Shown: piece after piece, positions 1 through 9,565 of the stretch
Position numbering within the stretch: position 1 is the first letter of the stretch
How the letters are laid out: each line of letters starts with the position of its first letter
Source: Lysobacterales bacterium CG_4_10_14_3_um_filter_64_11
GTDB lineage: Bacteria > Pseudomonadota > Gammaproteobacteria > Xanthomonadales > Xanthomonadaceae
Direction: 5' to 3'
Length of the DNA stretch: 24,175 bases
Assembly (NCBI GenBank): GCA_002782905.1
Contig: PFJA01000087.1
Span: 1-24,175 of the forward strand
Made by a program: the position numbers and the translations under genes
The notes under the pieces: model-generated
What the model saw: the letters and a program-made list of their open reading frames with translations, nothing else
The model's database searches: none
What the model was told of the DNA's origin: nothing

Positions 1-32
1 GCCCGGGTTGAGGCGAAGCCGAAACCCGGGGC
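1..32. repeat. Intergenic hairpin repeat (GCCCGGGTT...AACCCGGG type)
   Basis: The arms GCCCGGGTT and AACCCGGG(GC) flank a short purine-rich loop that reads GAGGCGAAGCCGAA. The arrangement resembles the element at 16915-16941, where a different stem (GATGGGT/ACCCATC) encloses a similar loop (GAGCGCAGCGAA). Changing stems around a similar loop are typical of small dispersed hairpin repeats in gammaproteobacterial genomes; that family link is from memory. It lies downstream of recX and could stabilise or end the recX transcript, although no T-tract follows it. Confidence 0.55.
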
Positions 33-37
33 GCATC

Positions 38-83
38 GCGCCCGAAACGGGAGGCACAACGCGCCCGAAACGCGAGGCGCAAC
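38..83. repeat. Two-copy 23-bp tandem repeat
   Basis: Two adjacent 23-bp units (38-60 and 61-83) both begin GCGCCCGAAACG and end CAAC, with two mismatches between them. A degenerate partial third unit (GTGCCGGCGAAAC) follows. It sits between the hairpin at 1-32 and the end of recX. No coding frame uses it. Its function is unknown. Confidence 0.6.
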
Positions 84-131
84 GTGCCGGCGAAACCCCG
101 GCAACGATAGTTACACCGAGCGAACAACCCT

Positions 132-144
132 GGGTTACGAACCC
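132..144. other. Small hairpin over the recX stop codon
   Basis: GGGTT-ACG-AACCC is a perfect 5-bp-arm inverted repeat that overlaps the recX stop codon (135-137). It could form a weak 3'-end stem in the recX mRNA. There is no adjacent T-run, so it is not called a terminator. Confidence 0.35.
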
Positions 145-599
145 GTCCTGAGCGCTCGCAAGGCGGCGTAGGCGTCGCTCTGCGCGAAACCACGGCGCAG
201 CAGAAACCCGATCAGCTTGCGCTGCACGGCCGGGTCGGCCGGGTTCTTGCCAGCAACGCGTCGCTGCGCCAGCTCCAAGGCCAGCGCGGCCCAATCGCAT
301 TCGCAGCTTTCCAGCGACGCGTCGATCTGCGCGTCAGCGATCCCCTCGCCGCACAATTCCACGCGAATGCGTACCGGCCCGTACCCGGCCATCGCGCGGG
401 TTCTGGCAAACGCGCCAGCGAAGCGCTCGTCATTCTGGAACCCCTGTTCGACCAGTCGATCCAGCGCCGATGCGATCGCGTCGGCAGCCAGACCGCGCGC
501 CGCCAGCCGCTGCGCCAGATCGCGGCGCGAGTATTCGCGCCGCGCCAGCAAGGCCAGCGCCTTGTTGTACGCATCGGGGATTCCCCGCGCGCTAGCCAT
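135..599 (-). CDS. recX: Regulatory protein RecX
   Basis: RecX binds RecA filaments in the cytoplasm and limits RecA strand exchange and coprotease activity. The 154-residue protein has the small all-helical three-repeat look of the family. The N-terminal segment ALALLARREYSRRDLAQRL is typical, as are GFQNDERFA (about 53-61) and GYGPVRIRVEL (about 72-82). An open frame runs back to about 671, overlapping the 3' end of recA, but homology begins only after the ATG at 597-599. That start gives the usual family length and a 43-bp gap to recA. The ribosome site before it is weak, so translation may depend on readthrough from recA. It directly follows recA, as in most proteobacteria. Confidence 0.93.
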   Translation of the reverse strand: MASARGIPDAYNKALALLARREYSRRDLAQRLAARGLAADAIASALDRLVEQGFQNDERFAGAFARTRAMAGYGPVRIRVELCGEGIADAQIDASLESCECDWAALALELAQRRVAGKNPADPAVQRKLIGFLLRRGFAQSDAYAALRALRTGS

Positions 600-642
600 T
601 ACTGCGGTTGCGTGCCCGAGGACGCCTCTTGACGAGGTTTCC

Positions 643-1674
<1,032 letters not shown>

Positions 1675-1710
1675 CGGGATATCCTCGTTGTCGGTTGCGC
1701 ACAGCGTAAC

Positions 1711-1745
1711 GGCTTGCTGTCTCAGGTGCTGAGACAGCGCAAGCC
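1711..1745 (-). promoter_or_regulatory. Strong stem-loop in the pncC-recA gap (recA leader)
   Basis: The inner 21 bases are a perfect palindrome: CTGTCTCAG, a GTG loop (CAC on the minus strand), and CTGAGACAG. The outer arms GGCTTG (1711-1716) and CAAGCC (1740-1745) extend the stem to 15 bp with a 2-base bulge. In the minus-strand transcript it ends about 36 bases before the recA ATG. It could be an operator, a transcript-end hairpin for pncC, or an mRNA structure in the recA leader. There is no U-tract after it, and the arm spacing does not fit CTGT-N8-ACAG. Confidence 0.6.
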
Positions 1746-1777
1746 TCGCCGCGAACCCAAATTATCCCATACCCGGT

Positions 1778-1789
1778 GACGGCGCCGTC
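1778..1789. other. GACGGCGCCGTC palindrome downstream of pncC
   Basis: This is a perfect 12-bp self-complementary sequence 13 bases past the pncC stop codon. It could form the base of a weak terminator stem or be a protein site. No T-run is present. Confidence 0.3.
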
Positions 1790-1802
1790 GGCGCTTTGCT
1801 GA

Positions 1803-2312
1803 TCAGGGGGTAAGCATTTTCAGTATTCCAAGCAACGCGTGCGCCACCGTCTGCCGCCGCACTGCCTCGCGATCGCCCGCGAAATGGAACAGTTCCGCCT
1901 TCGGGTAGCCGCCGCGCCGCTTCCAGCCGATCCACACGCTGCCCACCGGTTTGTCGACGCCACCGCCGCCCGGGCCGGCAATGCCGGTAACCGCCACCGC
2001 CACATTGCCGCCCGAGGCGATCAGCACCCCGGACACCATTTCCATGCAGGTTTCTTCGCTGACCGCACCGTGTTCGACCAGGGTTTCCGGCCGCACCCCC
2101 AGCAGCGCCTGCTTGGCCTCATAGCTGTAGGCCGCCACGCCGCAGTCGAACCACTCCGAGCAACCGGGAATATCGGTGATCATTTTGGCGATCCAGCCAC
2201 CGGTGCAGCTTTCCGCGGTAACCAGCATTAGCCGGTTCGCCTTTAGCTGCTCGCCCACGGCAATGGCCAGGCGGTGCAACTCGGCGTCGGTGGGAATCAC
2301 GTTGGCATCCAT
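1803..2312 (-). CDS. pncC: Nicotinamide-nucleotide amidase, CinA C-terminal family
   Basis: Enzymes of this family deamidate NMN to nicotinate mononucleotide in the pyridine-nucleotide salvage cycle. The 169-residue protein consists only of the CinA C-terminal domain; the N-terminal competence/molybdopterin-like half of long CinA proteins is absent. Visible signatures are TAESCTGG (Ser35, the expected catalytic serine), a YSYEAK motif (Lys67) where many relatives have YSNEAK, and VTGIAGPGGG followed by KPVG. The ATG at 2312 has only a weak ribosome site. The gene lies 128 bp upstream of recA on the same strand, a common pairing, so cotranscription is possible. The name cinA is often used for this gene, but pncC fits the single-domain form better. 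Confidence 0.93.
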   Translation of the reverse strand: MDANVIPTDAELHRLAIAVGEQLKANRLMLVTAESCTGGWIAKMITDIPGCSEWFDCGVAAYSYEAKQALLGVRPETLVEHGAVSEETCMEMVSGVLIASGGNVAVAVTGIAGPGGGGVDKPVGSVWIGWKRRGGYPKAELFHFAGDREAVRRQTVAHALLGILKMLTP

Positions 2313-2364
2313 GGTGGCAGTCTAACCCGAGCCCTGCACCGGCCGACAAATCGCCGTCACCTGC

Positions 2365-2507
2365 GGCAACCTATTGAAACCGTAGCGAGCGGCCTGAGCG
2401 CAATGCGCACCGCGCGCAAGAACCGCAGTGTACTTTCTCGTACATCAGGATTCCGAGCACCGCGCAACGCCGCAATCGGATCGCGCGGCAGGTTTCAAGA
2501 GGTTGCC
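2365..2507. repeat. 143-bp imperfect palindromic element with 16-bp terminal inverted repeats
   Basis: The left end (2365-2380, GGCAACCTATTGAAAC) and the right end (2492-2507) are inverted copies matching at 15 of 16 bases. The middle holds TGTAC-TTTCTC-GTACA (2429-2444), centred within one base of the element's centre. The whole element is therefore a long, partly degenerate palindrome, resembling a MITE or a large REP-like unit. The right end overlaps the 3' end of dctM: the stop codon at 2495-2497 and the preceding three codons lie in the repeat. No ORF of its own is seen. Confidence 0.7.
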
Positions 2508-3880
2508 CTGCCGTACACCTGCTCCGGCAGCCAAGTGATCAGCTCCGGGAACACATAGGCAATCACCAGCAACAGCAACTGGATGACGATGAACGGCAGC
2601 ACGCCGCGATAGATGGTGCTCGTCGCCACGGACGCCGGCGTCACCCCGCGCAAATAAAACAGCGCAAAGCCAAACGGCGGGGTCAGGAACGAGGTTTGCA
2701 GGTTGAGCGCAATCATCACCCCCAGCCATACCGGATCCAGCCCCATCGCCAGCAACACCGGGCCGACGATCGGCACCACCACAAACGTGATTTCGATGAA
2801 GTCGAGGATGAAGCCGAGCAAAAACACCAGCACCATCACCACGAAGAACGCGCCGAGCACACCGCCGGGCAGACGAGCGAACACATCCTCGATCAGCACT
2901 TCACCACCAAAGCCGCGAAACACCAGCGAAAACAGCGAGGCACCGATCAGGATCATGAACACCATCGCGCTGATTTCAGTGGTGCTGCGCGCCACCTCGC
3001 GTAACTGGCCGAAGTTCAGCTTGCGCTTGACCAGCGCCAACGCCATTGCACCCAGAGCACCCAATGCCGCAGCTTCGGTCGGCGTGGCGTAACCACCCAG
3101 GATCGAGCCAAGCACCGCGCCGATCAACAGCAGCGGCGGCAGCAACGCATTGACCAACTTGCCCCACTGGATCGGGCCAAGCTCATGTGCCGGCAATGCC
3201 GGCAATTTCTTCGGCTGCCAGATCGCCACCGCGATCAGATAGACAATGTACAGGCCGACCAGCAGCAGACCGGGCAGCAGCGCGCCCACAAACAAATCGC
3301 CCACCGACACCGTTTTCGGCGAAAAAATGCCCATTTTCAACTGCGCCTGCTGGTAGGCGCTGGACATCACATCGCCCAGCAAAACCAGCACGATCGAGGG
3401 CGGGATGATTTGCCCCAGGGTACCGGTAGCGGCCAGCGTGCCGGTCGCAATGGCCGGGTCGTAGCCACGGCGCAACATCGTTGGCAGCGCGAGCAAGCCC
3501 ATGGTCACCACGGTGGCGCCGACGATACCGGTACTGGCCGCCAGCAGCGCGCCGACCACGCACACCGAAATCGCCAGGCCACCGCGCAAGGTGCCAAACA
3601 GGCGCGACATCGATTCCAGCAGGTCTTCGGCAACCCGCGTTTTCTCCAGCATCACGCCCATGAACACGAACAGCGGCACCGCCAGCATGGTCTGGTTGTT
3701 CATGATGCCAAACAGGCGGTTGGGCAGCGCGCTCAGGTAGCTGCCATCGAAAGTACCAACCAGCATGCCGATGCCGGCGAACAACAGCGACACTCCGCCG
3801 AGGGTGAGCGCCACCGGGTAACCGGCCATCAAGGCCAGGCAGATACACAAAAACAGTAGCAGCGGCATCAGCTCAGCCAT
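2495..3880 (-). CDS. dctM: TRAP transporter large permease (DctM family)
   Basis: This is the large membrane subunit of a tripartite ATP-independent periplasmic transporter, which carries organic acids into the cell with sodium. The 461-residue protein is almost entirely hydrophobic, with about twelve predicted membrane segments. It has family stretches such as VPLFVFMGVMLEKT and the ATGTLGQIIPPS region, and its length suits the subgroup annotated as mannitol/chloroaromatic or 2-oxoacid TRAP systems. Its ATG overlaps the dctQ stop by 8 bp, indicating coupled translation. The last residues (ATS) and the stop are encoded by the palindromic element at 2365-2507, so the C-terminus may have been replaced by its arrival. 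The substrate cannot be read from this subunit. Confidence 0.93.
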   Translation of the reverse strand: MAELMPLLLFLCICLALMAGYPVALTLGGVSLLFAGIGMLVGTFDGSYLSALPNRLFGIMNNQTMLAVPLFVFMGVMLEKTRVAEDLLESMSRLFGTLRGGLAISVCVVGALLAASTGIVGATVVTMGLLALPTMLRRGYDPAIATGTLAATGTLGQIIPPSIVLVLLGDVMSSAYQQAQLKMGIFSPKTVSVGDLFVGALLPGLLLVGLYIVYLIAVAIWQPKKLPALPAHELGPIQWGKLVNALLPPLLLIGAVLGSILGGYATPTEAAALGALGAMALALVKRKLNFGQLREVARSTTEISAMVFMILIGASLFSLVFRGFGGEVLIEDVFARLPGGVLGAFFVVMVLVFLLGFILDFIEITFVVVPIVGPVLLAMGLDPVWLGVMIALNLQTSFLTPPFGFALFYLRGVTPASVATSTIYRGVLPFIVIQLLLLVIAYVFPELITWLPEQVYGRATS

Positions 3881-4418
3881 GCGTCACCGTCGATGTCGGG
3901 CCCTTGCCACGCAGCGCGCACACCGCCTTGATCGCCTCGGAAACGCCCTGCAACAACAGGCTGGCAACCAGTAACAGGATGATGCTTTTTTGCAGATAAA
4001 CGAACGGCAGGCCACCGGACTCGTTGGAGCCCTCATGGGTCTGCCAGGCATTGCCGACGTAATCCCAACTGGCCCAGCCCAGGTACAGGCAAAACGGAAA
4101 TAGAAACAGCAGCGTACCGAGCAAGTCGACGAGCGCCTGCCGGCGGCGGCTGAAATGGTGGTAGAAAATATCGACGCGCACATGCGCATTGCGCTGCAAC
4201 ACCCAGCCCGCTGCGCCCATGAACACCAGCGCGTGGCTGTACAGCACCGCTTCCTGCACGGCTATCGCACCAATACCGAAGCCATAGCGCAGCAGCACCA
4301 CCAACGCGGTGCCCAGCACCAGAAAAACGGTCAACCACGCGCAGGCCTGGCCGAAGCGAGCGGTTACTGCATCCAGAACGCGGGCGATGCGCAGCGCAGG
4401 TGATGTAAGGTCGGACAT
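3873..4418 (-). CDS. dctQ: TRAP transporter small permease (DctQ family)
   Basis: This is the small membrane subunit that pairs with DctM. The 181-residue protein has four hydrophobic segments at about 24-43, 51-73, 97-117 and 144-163, as expected for DctQ. It also has the family-like stretch NAHVRVDIFYHHFSRRRQALVDL after the second segment. The ATG at 4418 has an AAGG ribosome site 6 bases upstream. It is the first gene of dctQM and diverges from the binding-protein gene across a 212-bp region containing inverted repeats. In many TRAP loci the binding protein is in the same operon, so this split layout is a little unusual. Confidence 0.92.
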   Translation of the reverse strand: MSDLTSPALRIARVLDAVTARFGQACAWLTVFLVLGTALVVLLRYGFGIGAIAVQEAVLYSHALVFMGAAGWVLQRNAHVRVDIFYHHFSRRRQALVDLLGTLLFLFPFCLYLGWASWDYVGNAWQTHEGSNESGGLPFVYLQKSIILLLVASLLLQGVSEAIKAVCALRGKGPTSTVTHG

Positions 4419-4443
4419 GGGTGCCTTGTGTTGACAATGTTGC

Positions 4444-4465
4444 GGTTTGGGTTCGCCGGCAAACC
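4444..4465. promoter_or_regulatory. Inverted repeat GGTTTG-N10-CAAACC in the dct divergent region
   Basis: Perfect 6-bp arms are separated by 10 bases, 26 bases upstream of the dctQ start codon. The position suits an operator for dctQM. A perfect TTGACA hexamer lies at 4431-4436 on the plus strand, but it has no good -10 partner. Confidence 0.35.
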
Positions 4466-4505
4466 AACCGGCATCAGCAGGCCAGAGTTTTCAAGCCGAC
4501 ACCAC

Positions 4506-4521
4506 TGCGACTTTAGTCGCA
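4506..4521. promoter_or_regulatory. Palindrome TGCGACT-TT-AGTCGCA, candidate operator
   Basis: Seven-bp perfect arms around TT lie near the middle of the dctQ/dctP divergent gap: 87 bases from the dctQ start and 109 bases from the dctP start. That position is well suited to a dimeric regulator controlling both directions. The regulator is not encoded in this window. Confidence 0.5.
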
Positions 4522-4630
4522 ACAGGACGCAACAATCAGCCATTGGCTCCGTTTTGCCGCTATGTTAAACAATCCGTGCTGCATCCCTCGAAGCGGGCCG
4601 CACTGACCATCATCACCGGGAGCATACTGC

Positions 4631-5728
<1,098 letters not shown>

Positions 5729-5737
5729 GCGCGCACA

Positions 5738-5750
5738 GCGGCGTCGCCGC
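5738..5750 (+). other. GCGGCG-T-CGCCGC hairpin after dctP
   Basis: This is a perfect 13-base palindrome with 6-bp GC arms, starting 9 bases past the dctP stop codon. It could be the stem of a transcript end. There is no T-run, so a terminator call is weak. Confidence 0.3.
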
Positions 5751-5805
5751 GCCATTGCCGAGCGCCCCGGCGACACCTTTGGGCAAGGAATGCCAGCGGT
5801 AGCTA

Positions 5806-5834
5806 TTGCCGCGACGCCCTTGGCGCATTACAAT
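5806..5834 (+). promoter_or_regulatory. Sigma-70 promoter of the tRNA-Pro gene
   Basis: A -35 hexamer TTGCCG (5806-5811) and a -10 hexamer TACAAT (5829-5834) are separated by exactly 17 bp. The GC-rich bases after the -10 (CCTCGGC) resemble a stringent-type discriminator, as is common at tRNA promoters. The predicted start is about 5841, so the leader before the tRNA would be very short. Confidence 0.75.
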
Positions 5835-5847
5835 CCTCGGCTTGCAT

Positions 5848-5924
5848 CGGGGTGTAGCTCAGCCTGGTAGAGCGCTACGTTCGGGACGTAGAAGTCGCAG
5901 GTTCAAATCCTGTCTCCCCGACCA
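5848..5924 (+). tRNA. proK: tRNA-Pro (anticodon CGG)
   Basis: This 77-base cloverleaf has encoded CCA. The anticodon stem CTACG/CGTAG encloses the loop TTCGGGA, giving anticodon CGG, which reads the proline codon CCG, abundant in this GC-rich genome. The D arm GCTC/GAGC and T arm GCAGG-TTCAAAT-CCTGT are present. The acceptor stem CGGGGTG/CTCCCCG pairs except for a T-T opposition at the sixth pair; a T-arm G-T pair is also present. It has its own promoter upstream and terminator downstream. Confidence 0.96.
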
Positions 5925-5942
5925 AAGAAATCAATCGCTTGC

Positions 5943-5970
5943 AAAAAAACCGGCCGCGGCCGGTTTTTTT
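5943..5970. terminator. Perfectly palindromic bidirectional terminator
   Basis: Seven A's, a CCGGCCG/CGGCCGG stem region and seven T's make a 28-bp perfect palindrome. Read on either strand it is a GC stem followed by a U-run. It can end the tRNA-Pro transcript on plus and the exbB-kdsB transcript on minus, 22 bases after the kdsB stop. Confidence 0.92.
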
Positions 5971-5991
5971 GTGTCCGCACGCGCCAGCCAG

Positions 5992-6783
5992 TCACCGTGG
6001 TGCAAGCGTCGGCGGCGGGTTGCCGGCGCGCAGATACGCCTCGGCGCGGGCCAAGTCATGCGCGGTATCGATGCCACCGGGAAACGGTTCCGGTGCCAGT
6101 GCCACGGCAATGTCCAACCCCGCTTCGAGCACGCGCAATTGTTCCAATGCCTCGATCTGCTCCAGTTGCCCCGGCGCCATCGCCGCAAAACGGCGCAGAA
6201 ATCCGGCGCGATAGGCGTACAGGCCGATGTGGCGCAGGCCGCAGGCAAACGGCAGATTGACGCGGTCACGGGCGAACCCATCACGATGCCAGGGCAGTGG
6301 CGCGCGACTGAAATACAGGGCGCGGCCATCGCTGCGGCGCACCAGCTTGACCACGTTCGGGTCGAACAATTCGGCACTGGATGCAATTGTGCTCGCCAGT
6401 GTCGCCATCGCTGCCTGCGATTCGAGCAACGCCCGCACCACCGCCTGGATGCATGACGCCGGCGCGAATGGCTCGTCGCCTTGCAGGTTGACCACCACCG
6501 CATCATCCGGCCAGCACAACTGCTGCGCGCACTCGGCCAGGCGATCGCTGCCGGAAACATGATCGGCACGCGTCATGCACACCTCCACCTGCGCGAAGCC
6601 TGCAAGTACATCGGCGATCTCGCTCGCATCGGTAGCCACAACCACCTGTGCGGCACCTGCCGCCTGCGCGCAGCGCACCACATGCGCAATGATCGGCTCG
6701 CCGGCCAGCAACTGTAGCGGCTTGTTGGGCAGGCGGGTGCTGGCAAGACGCGCCGGGATGGCAACGATGAACGGCGTGATCAT
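5992..6783 (-). CDS. kdsB: 3-deoxy-manno-octulosonate cytidylyltransferase (CMP-KDO synthetase)
   Basis: KdsB activates KDO with CTP to give CMP-KDO for addition to lipid A in the cytoplasm. The 263-residue protein opens with the nucleotidyltransferase signature [15 protein letters not shown] (9-23). Further family motifs are [18 protein letters not shown] and [16 protein letters not shown], close to the usual KdsB length of about 250. The ATG overlaps the lpxK stop as ATGA. It is the last gene of the exbB-exbD-msbA-lpxK-kdsB set and is followed by the palindromic terminator. Confidence 0.97.
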   Translation of the reverse strand: MITPFIVAIPARLASTRLPNKPLQLLAGEPIIAHVVRCAQAAGAAQVVVATDASEIADVLAGFAQVEVCMTRADHVSGSDRLAECAQQLCWPDDAVVVNLQGDEPFAPASCIQAVVRALLESQAAMATLASTIASSAELFDPNVVKLVRRSDGRALYFSRAPLPWHRDGFARDRVNLPFACGLRHIGLYAYRAGFLRRFAAMAPGQLEQIEALEQLRVLEAGLDIAVALAPEPFPGGIDTAHDLARAEAYLRAGNPPPTLAPR

Positions 6784-7793
6784 GACGGCATCCTGTCACA
6801 ATCGGCCAGGCGCTGATCCAGGGCAGCGTAAAACGCTGCGGGCAGCACCGCATCCACCGCCAATGCAAAGCAGCGCTCGTTGGCGAACGGCTGGCATTTC
6901 ACCGCGTCCTTTTCGGTCATCAGCACCGCCAGATCATCGCCAAAACGCAGGTCTCTGGGGCAGAAACGATGGTGATCGGCAAACGCGTGTTCAACCACCG
7001 CGATGCCGGCGCTGCGCAGGGTAGTGAAAAATCGCTGCGGGCGGCCGATGCCGGCCACGGCATGCACGCGCTGGCCGCGAAACGCGGACAACGCGCACAG
7101 GTCACCATCATGCAGGCGCATTAGCGAACCGGGCACGATCGGCATGGCGAACGATCCGTCTTGCGGCGCCAATGCATCAGCAGCGCCGGTCACGAGACGA
7201 AAATCACACTGCCGCGCGCGCGCCAGCGGCTCGCGCAACGGCCCGGCCGGCAGCAGCAGGCCATTGCCGTAACCACGCGCGGCATCGCGCACTTCAATCT
7301 CGATGTCGCGGCCGAGGCGATAGTGTTGCAGGCCGTCATCGGTGAGCAGCAGATCGCAGCCAGCAGCGATCAGCGCACGCGCCGCCCGCACGCGATCGGC
7401 ATCGACCCGCACCGGTACGCCGCTGCGCCGTGCAATCACGATTGGCTCGTCGCCGGTCAGGCGCGGGTCACTGTCGGCGCTCGCCCATGACGGTGTGTTG
7501 CCGCGCCGGCCGTAACCGCGTGTCAGCACACCCGGCCGCCGTCCGCTTGCCGTGAAATGTTGCGCCAAGGCGATCACGGCCGGCGTCTTGCCGCTGCCGC
7601 CGGCCACCAGATTGCCAACCACCAGCACCGGCACCGCGACACGATGCTGCGTGCGCCGGCCGCCGCGATACGCGGCCACGCGACGCGCAACCTGCCACCC
7701 GTACAACCCTGCCAGTGCGCGCAGCAACGGCCCCGGCACCACATCGCCATACCAGCGACGCAGCAGCCACGGCTCAAGCCATGCGCGGATCAC
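6780..7793 (-). CDS. lpxK: Tetraacyldisaccharide 4'-kinase LpxK
   Basis: LpxK phosphorylates the 4' position of the lipid A disaccharide at the inner face of the inner membrane. The 337-residue protein has the modified P-loop [12 protein letters not shown] (59-70) and the DDGLQH motif (152-157) containing the catalytic-type Asp and His. It also has [16 protein letters not shown] (174-189) and the C-terminal TEKDAVKC motif. An amphipathic N-terminus ([12 protein letters not shown]) suits membrane association. The start codon is GTG at 7793, overlapping the msbA stop as GTGA. IEIEVRD replaces the more usual IEIVVVD, a minor variation. Confidence 0.97.
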   Translation of the reverse strand: MIRAWLEPWLLRRWYGDVVPGPLLRALAGLYGWQVARRVAAYRGGRRTQHRVAVPVLVVGNLVAGGSGKTPAVIALAQHFTASGRRPGVLTRGYGRRGNTPSWASADSDPRLTGDEPIVIARRSGVPVRVDADRVRAARALIAAGCDLLLTDDGLQHYRLGRDIEIEVRDAARGYGNGLLLPAGPLREPLARARQCDFRLVTGAADALAPQDGSFAMPIVPGSLMRLHDGDLCALSAFRGQRVHAVAGIGRPQRFFTTLRSAGIAVVEHAFADHHRFCPRDLRFGDDLAVLMTEKDAVKCQPFANERCFALAVDAVLPAAFYAALDQRLADCDRMPS

Positions 7794-9565
7794 GGCAGCG
7801 CATCCATGGCTTCCCGAAACTGGATCCGGTGCAGACGCGCGTACAGCCCATCACGGGCCAGCAACTGCGCGTGATTACCGACTTCGACCAGGCGGCCCTC
7901 GTCGAGCACCAGCACCTGATCGGCGTGCTCGATGGTGGCCAGCCGATGAGCGATGACCAGCGTGGTGCGATGCGGGATCAGATGATTGAGCGCATCCTGC
8001 ACCAGTTGCTCGGATTCGCTGTCGAGCGCGGCGGTCGCTTCGTCGAGGATCAGGATCGGCGCATTTTTCAGGAACGCGCGGGCAATCGCCAGCCGTTGCC
8101 GCTGGCCGCCGGAGAGCAGCGCGCCGTTTTCGCCAATGCGCGATTGCAAACCCTGCGGCAAGCGTTCGATGAACTCCAGCGCATTGGCGGCGCGTGCGGC
8201 CTTCTCGATCGCGGTCGCATCGGCGCCGGCCTGCTCGCCATAAGCGATATTCGCCGCCACGCTGTCGTCGAACAGCATCACCCGCTGGCTGACCAAGGCG
8301 ATCTGCCGGCGCAGATCGGCCAACTGGATATCGCGCAACGGCATGCCATCAAGGCATATTTCGCCGCTGTCGGGCTCATAGAAACGCGGGATCAAGCGCA
8401 CCAGTGTCGATTTGCCGCTGCCGGATCGGCCGACGATCGCAGTGACCGTGCCCGGCCGCGCGACGAAGCTGACAGCGTGCAACGCGGCAACATCCTGGCC
8501 GGCGTAACGCATGCTGACGTTGCGAAACACCACTTCGCCGTGGGCGCGATCGATGTGCTGCACACCGCTGTCGAGCTCATCGCCCTGGTCGAGTACCGAG
8601 AACAACCGTTGCGCCGCCGCCACGCCGCGCTGGATCGGACTTTGCACATTGGAGATGCGCTTGAGCGAAGGCAACATCGCCATCATCGCGGTGATCAGCG
8701 ACACAAACTCGCCGGCATCCATGCGCCCCTTGATCGCCTCGCGCCCGGCCATGTACAGGATCGCCGCCAACGCGATGGCAGCGAGAAACTGCACCGTCGA
8801 GGACGCCAGCGCGCGGATCACCTCGACTTTCACATTGAGCCGGCGGTTACGATTGGCGAGCACGGTAAAGCGCGCGGCCTCGTCGTCCTGGGCGCCGTAA
8901 ATCTTCACTTCCTGCTGCGCCGCCAGCGCCTGCTCAGCGGTCATCGCCATGCTCGCCACGCCATCCTGGATACCGCGATTGATGTGCCGATAGCGGCGCG
9001 AGACGAAGCGCGAGATCAACCCGATCAGAGGGATCAATACCAGCATGGTGGCGGTGACGCGATGGCTCTGCTGCACCATCACCCAGAACAGCACGGCGAT
9101 GGTGAGGGTGTCGGTGAGCAGCACCTTGAGCGATTCGGCACCAGCATGGGCAAGCTGCTCGGTATCGTAGTTCAGCCGCGACACCAGATTCGGCACCGGT
9201 TCGGCGTCGAAGCGGTAACTGGGCATGCGCAGGTACTTGCCCATCAGCGCGTGACGCAGATCACGCACCACCCCACGCCCGGTCAAGGCCATGCCGAAAT
9301 CGGTAACGAAGGTGGCGATGCCGCGAATGAAGAACAGCACGATGATGCCGAGCGGCAAAGCCAGCCGGATGTCCTTGCTGCGCTCGACAAAGGTCTCGTT
9401 CACCATCGGCTTCATCAGCCAGGTGAAGATGCCGGCGGCGGCGGCCTCGATCACCATGCCGACTACCGCCACCAACAGCAACGGCCAGTAGCGTACCGAA
9501 AATTTCAGCAGGCGGGCATAGGTGCGCAGCGCGCTACGGGCGCTATCGTCGAACGCGGGATTCAC
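7790..9565 (-). CDS. msbA: Lipid A export ABC transporter MsbA
   Basis: MsbA is a homodimeric ABC exporter that flips core-lipid A across the inner membrane. The 591-residue half-transporter has a six-helix membrane domain (about 20-310) and one nucleotide-binding domain. The Walker A motif GRSGSGKST is at 379-387, the Q-loop glutamine at 427, the signature LSGGQ at 484-488, Walker B ILILDE at 504-509 and the H-loop His540. All catalytic elements are intact. The start is GTG at 9565, overlapping the exbD stop as GTGA. Its placement directly before lpxK is the classic msbA-lpxK arrangement, which supports MsbA over a generic multidrug exporter. Confidence 0.96.
   Translation of the reverse strand: MNPAFDDSARSALRTYARLLKFSVRYWPLLLVAVVGMVIEAAAAGIFTWLMKPMVNETFVERSKDIRLALPLGIIVLFFIRGIATFVTDFGMALTGRGVVRDLRHALMGKYLRMPSYRFDAEPVPNLVSRLNYDTEQLAHAGAESLKVLLTDTLTIAVLFWVMVQQSHRVTATMLVLIPLIGLISRFVSRRYRHINRGIQDGVASMAMTAEQALAAQQEVKIYGAQDDEAARFTVLANRNRRLNVKVEVIRALASSTVQFLAAIALAAILYMAGREAIKGRMDAGEFVSLITAMMAMLPSLKRISNVQSPIQRGVAAAQRLFSVLDQGDELDSGVQHIDRAHGEVVFRNVSMRYAGQDVAALHAVSFVARPGTVTAIVGRSGSGKSTLVRLIPRFYEPDSGEICLDGMPLRDIQLADLRRQIALVSQRVMLFDDSVAANIAYGEQAGADATAIEKAARAANALEFIERLPQGLQSRIGENGALLSGGQRQRLAIARAFLKNAPILILDEATAALDSESEQLVQDALNHLIPHRTTLVIAHRLATIEHADQVLVLDEGRLVEVGNHAQLLARDGLYARLHRIQFREAMDALP

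Noticed and set aside
1701..1745. Canonical gammaproteobacterial LexA box before recA
   Set aside because: CTGT and ACAG are present but spaced by 13 bases, not 8. The palindrome is reported as an uncharacterised structure instead.
4543..4558. Sigma-54-like promoter (TGGCTCC...TTTTGC) before dctP
   Set aside because: The GG and GC dinucleotides are 9 bases apart instead of the required 10, so it does not fit the -24/-12 consensus.
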